A stretch of 64,000 nucleotides of DNA from Caenorhabditis elegans. Its lineage: Eukaryota > Nematoda > Chromadorea > Rhabditida > Rhabditidae. Made by a program: the position numbers and the translations under genes. This document shows positions 58,823-64,000 of this stretch, piece after piece. Under the pieces are notes generated by a model, which was not told the DNA's origin, searched no databases, and saw only the letters and a program-made list of their open reading frames with translations. The stretch lies in contig NC_003282.8 in NCBI RefSeq assembly GCF_000002985.6, forward strand, positions 558,001-622,000, given 5' to 3'. Numbering within the stretch: position 1 is the stretch's first letter; each line of letters starts with the position of its first letter.

Positions 58823-59376
58823 GTTTGAACATTATGAAAACCCGGTAATTTTGACATATTAAATAAAATGACCAATTTGAAACCCCCAGACAAAAATGCG
58901 ATGTTTCTTAAAATTTCTTGCCCCCTTGTTGTTAACCTCACCAACCAAATTTGGCAAATTTCTTGACCATAATGTCATCTATGATCATATCAAAAGTGAC
59001 CAGTCGAGTGTTTCAAACTTTCCTCGCTTCTCTCAAAAAACTTTCAGCACTTCTCAATTAGTGTTTTCTCACACAACATAGTATTACAAGACGGTCTGAA
59101 ACCGCTTCTCTCGACTTCCTTAAATGATGAATGATACTGCATTCAATCTTCCTCTCCCATAATTCGCTTGAACATCGAGAAAAGGACGTGTTTTGATAGT
59201 GTGTATCACTGACACTATAACCCCACCCTTTGCCCTGGACCACCACTTCTCCTCCCACTATTTTCACTTTTTTTCTTACCGCTTCATATTATTTGACCTG
59301 AATTTTCACGCTATTATTTTCAGATAATATTTTTCAAATTTTATTTTTGACTTTCTACTAGGCTTTGTAATTAAAA

Positions 59377-62300
59377 ATGTTATTGTTACAGGTAACTTTT
59401 TGACAATTTAATAGGCCAAAAGTATCATACATCAGAATTAATACACTCCAAAAAGTTATAGAATGTTAAAAAATTACATTCAGAGTTTTTGGTAAATTGC
59501 CAAATCTTTGATAAATTGCCAAATTTTTGATAAATCGCCAAATTTTAGGTTAATTGTCAAATTTTAGAAAATGTCAAATTTTAGGTAAACTGTCAAATTT
59601 TTGGTAAATTGCCAAATTTTTGGTAAATTAAAAAGTTTTTGGTAAATTGATAAATTTTTGATAAATTGCCAAATTTTTGATAGTATGCCAAATTTTAGGT
59701 AAATTGCCAAATTTTTGGTAAATGTCAAATTTTAGGTATACTGCCAAATCTTTGGTGAATTGCCAAATTTTTGGTAAATTGCCAGATTTCTTGTAAAATG
59801 CCAAATTTCGGTAAATTCCCAAGTTTTAGGAAAATGTCAAATTTTAGGAAAACTGCCAAACATTTTGTGAATTGCCTAATGTTTGGTGAATCGCTGAATT
59901 TTAGATAAACTCCCAAATTTCTGTTAAACCGCCAAGTTTTAGGAAAATGCCAAATTTTAGGTAAATTGTCAAATTTTAGGAAAACTGCCGAATTTTGGTG
60001 AATCTTCTTAAAAGTGAAACTAGTTTAGAAATCTTTTAATCATAAATTCGAGAAAAAATTTTTTTAATAAATTTTCAGGGAAATTCTTGAAATTTTTTTT
60101 TCAAAAAAATTTCAACCAAATTTATTTTTCACAACTTCTAACTGCCTATATACTCTTAATTATGACTTACATCCTCCAACAGTTTTTTTTTTCAATTTTA
60201 AAAATATAAGATCAACTTCTAATGACACTAGAACACTAAATCAGATCAGAAAAAACTTTAAAAAAATTTAAAGTTTTTTTCAAAAAATTCCAAAATTACT
60301 ATCAATTCCAGGTTGGTGCTCTCGCAGCACTAGCAGTCGTCGTTCATGCACAGACCACGCCCCTCTTCCCAGTTGCGTGTGAGCTCAACGTGCTCATAGT
60401 TCTCGACAGGTCCGACTCGGTGAAGGGTGGCTTCAATAAGAGTCGGAAGTTTGTGACAGATGTCTCAGAAGAGCTTCAGATCGGTCCGGAGAAGCATCGA
60501 GTCGCCCTGATTGTCTATTCGGGGCTCAGTTATCGGCGGGAGGTGATGCCGTGGAACTTTGCAAAGTCGAACGAGGAGTTTGTGAGGAAGGTGAACGCGT
60601 TGAGAGCCATCGGAGGAACGACGAATACTAAGAAGGTGAGCGAGGCGTTTTTCGGGGCGAAATTCGGGCGCCTTCCTTAATTACCAATTTTAAAATGAAA
60701 TTTTGTTGCTACCTAGGCCACTTTACACTTATGATACAGAATTTCTCTATCAAAATTGAAATAAAAACTGATAACTGTTTTCATTTTGATTAATATGTTT
60801 TTCTGTTTCTATGTTTTTTCTATGTGCTTTTTGGCGTCTTTTTAACGATCCATTTTCATGACCCTACCACCAGGAATTTGGATTTCAACACAACTGATAA
60901 AAATACCCCCAAATGTTATTGTTCTGTTGACTTTTTTGTGTTATATTTCAGGCGCTGGAAGTTGGCCTCGAATTGATGGCCCAGAGGAATGTGTCGATTC
61001 CGACGCTTGTTATGGTTGTGACCGATGGACGGTCGGCCGACGATCCGAAGGGACCTGGGCAGATTCTTCAGGCACAGCCGAACACATGGGTATTTGCTGC
61101 GGCGACCGGGGATCCGGAGAAAGTTGACACGTAAGGACATCTTGAGAAATGAAGGTGCATGCGCTTGCCTGCCTGGCGCATGAGCATGCCTACCTAGCAA
61201 CCGTAGCGAACACATTAAAAATTTTCAGCCGAGAACTCATGGACATTACTGGAAACATCAACCATATTGTCATGCACAGAGGACGAGATTTGGCTACAGA
61301 CATTACTAGAAGACTTTTGAGACAGGCTCAAGACAAGTGTAGGACTACTACTACTACAACGACTACTACAACCACCACAACCACAACAGATCCTATCACT
61401 GGTATCACATCTGGAAGTTTCGTTTTTTTTTTGAAATTCTTGTATTCCAGGTTGCGAACTAGACCTTGTTCTTGTCCTCGACTTCTCTACAACCACTGAC
61501 CCAGTGTATAATTCGTACAAAGATCTCAGCAAGCGATTGGTGTCTCAGTTAAAGATTGGACCTCATTATACACAGGTATGCTTAAAATAATATTTCACGG
61601 AGATTTCAAATAACAGAAGAATAAATTAAAAATCAATTTCCAGGTCGCCGCGGTCACATTCGCCACTGTCGGACGGACGAGAGTACGTTTCAATCTGAAA
61701 AAGTATCAGACGCAGGAAGAAGTTCTCAGAGGAATTGATAACTTGAAATCGAGAGGTGGAACTACTGCTATTGGTATGATAACTTTTTCGAGTCTATCGC
61801 GGTAGGCACGTCGTGCCTTTGCCTACTTACCTGCCTGCCTACTGTGTGTTTTCTAGCAGCGTTGGAGGCAAGCAGGTAAGCATGCGTAGATCACCTTGAA
61901 AAGTACCCGGCAGGCTGGCAGGCACAAGTTACCTAAAAGATAGGCAAGCAGGCAGGTGTAGGTCACCCTTAAGGTAGGCGTAGGTCGCCTTTAGGCAGAT
62001 AGACAGTGGTTTCCTTAAAGGCAGGCAGGCGTTGGAATCGACCAAACGAGTCTAATTTTCAGGTGCCGGAATCGAGAAAGCCCTGACACAACTCGACGAG
62101 TCCGAGGGTGCCCGACCCGGAATTGCAACAAAAGTGATGGTTGTATTCACCGATGGATGGAGTAATAAGGGTCCTGATCCGGAAAAAAGAGCCCGAGATG
62201 CAGTGAGCTCTGGTTTTGAGATGTATACAGTGGCTTATACGGTAGGTTTTGACAGATAACTTACTGTTGGGTTGAAGGCGCATGACGTCGAGTAAAACCA

Positions 62301-62738
62301 ATTTTTAAAAATTTTTGAGCGTGTCGAGACCCGTCAAACTTATTGTACAAATTTTTCACTGTGTTTCCCATCTCTCCCTCGAGCTACCACCTCCCTCTCC
62401 TCTCTCACCATCTCCCCGTTACTAGAAACTAGAGAAACGAGAGTAGGGAACAAATAGACACTGAGATAGGGTTATTTTTGCGGTCCTCTGGTGTAGTGGT
62501 TATCACGTCTGCTTCACACGCAGAAGGTCGCCGGTTCGAACCCGGCGAGGACCTAGCTTTTGGATTTTTTATTTCAATTTTAAAGCCCAACTTTCAGGCC
62601 CACACTCCTGGAGCAGTAACCCTAAACAACGAAACATTGTCGGCTATCTCTGGTGACGTCCATCACACTTTTACAGACGTCACATTCCAAGCTCTTATCG
62701 ACAAAATCAAGCAACGAAATCTGCCTTGCATGCCATAA
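59377..62738 (+). CDS. Secreted protein with two von Willebrand factor A domains
   Basis: Eight exons: 59377-59391, 60312-60635, 60952-61130, 61229-61401, 61451-61575, 61644-61773, 62063-62241 and 62598-62738, closing to 421 residues. The first exon holds only MLLLQ; the signal peptide (about 1-18) is completed by exon 2. VWA domain 1 covers about 28-205 with MIDAS residues DRSDS (37-41), a Thr in GGTTNT, and the VVTDGRSADD Asp. A poly-Thr linker of 14 residues follows (about 211-224). VWA domain 2 covers about 232-410 with DFSTT (241-245), GGTTAI and VVFTDGWSNKG. The third MIDAS position of domain 2 is Thr rather than Ser. VWA domains bind protein ligands through a divalent cation, so an extracellular-matrix role is likely. 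Intron 7 carries a tRNA gene. AATAAA lies at 62912-62917. Confidence 0.9.
59487..59998. repeat. GCCAAATTTTTGGTAAATT tandem array in VWA gene intron 1
   Basis: About 25 imperfect copies of (AT)TGCCAAATTTTTGGTAAAT and TGTCAAATTTTAGGTAAA-type units of 17-22 bases. The core CCAAATTTTTGG is palindromic. Frames such as YQKFGNLPKIWQF are artefacts. Confidence 0.8.
61795..62040. repeat. TAGGCAGGCA-type repeats in VWA gene intron 6
   Basis: Scattered GTAGGCAC, GCCTGCCTAC, GCAGGCAGGT and AGGTAGGCG units in both orientations fill the 289-base intron 61774-62062. A related GCCTGCCTGG/CCTACCTAG run is in intron 3 (61165-61200). Confidence 0.7.
62482..62554 (+). tRNA. tRNA-Val, anticodon CAC
   Basis: The acceptor stem GGTCCTC (62482-62488) pairs with GAGGACC (62547-62553). 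The D-arm region TGGTGTAGTGGTTATCA contains the A box. The anticodon stem TCTGC/GCAGA encloses the loop TTCACAC, giving anticodon CAC (Val, codon GUG). The T arm is GCCGG-TTCGAAC-CCGGC and supplies the B box. No intron; 73 nucleotides with the discriminator base. It lies in the same orientation inside intron 7 of the VWA gene (62242-62597). Confidence 0.95.
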
Positions 62739-64000
62739 TTTTTTTGGGCAAAAAAGATTTTGTAAATATGTGTAAACTTAATTTTGTAAAATTGTACACA
62801 CAGAGAAAATGATGATTCGTTCGAAAACTCAGGATTTTGCATGATTTATATATATATTTCAATTGTGTAATCTCTTTCTTTATATGAAAAATCTGAACAT
62901 TTTTCTACCTCAATAAATGTATATATTTAAGAAAAACACTTCGCTTTCACCAGTAAACTGTGAGAAGCATTTTTGCAGTGGAGCGAGGTTGCCTCCCCTG
63001 CCTACTCACATGAGTGTGACGTCACGCGTGGAAAGTTTTCGTGACGTCACTCAAAAATCTTGACTTCCGGAGAACACTAAGGTAATCTCGGCGAATCTAA
63101 TCAGTTTTGCTCCTTCAATTATCAATCGCTCAAACAAACATTGTGGGTATTACTCATACCATCCTACATACACGCAACCATACGCTTTTTTTTGTTTTTA
63201 GTATGATCTCGAGTGGCAAAAAGGGAAGAGAGAAGAGCAATAGACCAGTATTTGTGATGTCTCCGTCTCTAATCTCTCGTTACGTTTTTGAACGGTTAGT
63301 AGTGATTGGAGTGCCTCGCAAATATTGTTTCTGTTTTGTTGATCAAGTTTCTTTAGTAGTTGTTATTGTTTTCTAAAAATGTTTGGGATTCCTGGGAGCC
63401 GACTTTTTGAACTTTATCTATAAAATTTTATTGTCAAAAATGCCTAGGTACTACAGAAAAAAAACGAAAAATCGCAAATTTTGGCTGATCTTTATTCATT
63501 TGAATTGCCGCGCGTTGGCACTCTTTTCCAATCACGGATTTCTAGCTTCCCTCATAAATTGAAATGGAAGAGTTTGCCGAACTAGGCCATTTTGGCCCGG
63601 CCACATCTGGGGTAGATTTACGGCGAGTTGCGTGTCGCGTCGCGGCTTGATTTTAGTTGTAAAACTAAATGTATTTGTCCGTGTGAAGTACACAACTTTC
63701 CCACGCGTTGTCCGGCGCGCGATTGTCAATGGAGCGCGAAAAATTCAATGAGGGAGGCCAGAACCCCGTGTCCACCAATTTTAATGCAAATTCTTTGTTT
63801 TTTTTTAAAGAAAATTCAGAACACCACGATAAATCTTGCGGGAATTATGAAAAAAAAATTTTGACACAAATTAAATATTTTAATAGTCATAGAACCTAAT
63901 TTTTAAATTGAAAGTCTTCAGAAAAACGAAGAATTTGTGTTGAAATTGTGTTGAAAAATTTTTTTATTGTAAAAAAATTCAATATGCAGCGCTAGAAAAA
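62739..64000. other. Downstream region of the VWA gene
   Basis: Begins with the VWA 3' UTR (AATAAA at 62912-62917). Three TGACGTCA-type sites cluster at about 63015-63050. Between about 63500 and 63770 lies a repeat of common C. elegans type with GTAGATTTACGGCGAGTTGCG and GTCCGGCGCGCGATTG. Two oppositely oriented copies of an AATTTCAATGAGGGA-like edge (about 63550 and 63745) suggest an inverted-repeat element. No coding sequence is convincing up to the window end. Confidence 0.5.

Larger units (their letters stand above)
55822..59376. other. 3.5-kb intergenic region upstream of the VWA gene
   Basis: No gene is recognised. It includes a long stretch of GGCAAATTCGGCAAATCGGCAATT-like units (about 56200-56830), a (CGG)n run near 56970, a second CGGCAA cluster near 57900-58080, and the element copy at about 58450-58822. 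Near 57550-57620 the sequence is less AT-rich, but no exon could be defended. Confidence 0.5.

Noticed and set aside
63107-63376. 89-codon frame downstream of the VWA gene
   Set aside because: No domain, no plausible exon neighbours, AT-rich composition like the surrounding non-coding DNA.

Overview
The window is nematode genomic DNA and reads as Caenorhabditis elegans, left part of chromosome IV. The evidence is the gene content (EFN-4 ephrin, GEX-2/CYFIP, an SRT chemoreceptor, a cuticle collagen, a CUB-like protein, an INX-18-type innexin), small introns with TTTTCAG acceptors, trans-splice-like acceptors just before several start codons, AT-rich non-coding DNA, and C. elegans-type short repeats. 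From memory the order fits the neighbouring cosmids F56A11 and C18H7; I could not run a search to confirm this. Every gene model below was assembled by hand from splice sites and reading phase. Apart from the broken methyltransferase, all models close in frame.

Layout, left to right. (1) 1.2-9.8 kb, plus: efn-4, a GPI-type ephrin with a 6.1-kb first intron. (2) 10.5-12.8 kb, minus: a membrane-anchored MOSC protein of the mitochondrial amidoxime-reducing (MARC) family. (3) 12.8-14.8 kb: divergent intergenic region holding an inverted-repeat element. (4) 14.8-25.4 kb, plus: gex-2, WAVE-complex subunit. Its 2.7-kb intron 4 holds two nested hAT-like elements, and its intron 10 holds a complete opposite-strand gene for a four-TM protein with an RS-like tail. 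(5) 25.8-34.4 kb, minus: two paralogous multi-pass membrane proteins of a family I cannot name. (6) 35.5-37.2 kb, plus: an SH2/tyrosine kinase of the Fer-like nematode group whose SH2 lacks the usual phosphotyrosine-binding Arg. (7) 37.8-38.3 kb, minus: small secreted protein. (8) 38.9-40.7 kb, plus: CUB-like surface protein. (9) 41.5-43.9 kb, minus: SRT-type 7TM receptor. (10) 44.4-45.6 kb, minus: broken SAM methyltransferase. (11) 46.4-47.9 kb, plus: cuticle collagen with an unusual Ala/Pro/Glu-rich repeat tail. (12) 48.4-55.8 kb, plus: inx-18-type innexin with two alternative 3' ends. (13) 59.4-62.7 kb, plus: secreted double-VWA protein with a tRNA-Val(CAC) in its last intron.

There is no operon and no single pathway. 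The genes are separate eukaryotic units: guidance (ephrin), actin (WAVE), gap junction (innexin), chemoreception (SRT), cuticle and secreted surface proteins. The less expected material lies in the introns: hAT-like miniature elements with exact 8-bp target duplications, one nested in another and matched by an empty-site paralogue elsewhere in the window, plus many short tandem families (CGGCAAATT, GTAGGCAT, GGGGTACTGTA, GACAGAAAGTTGTCAAA).
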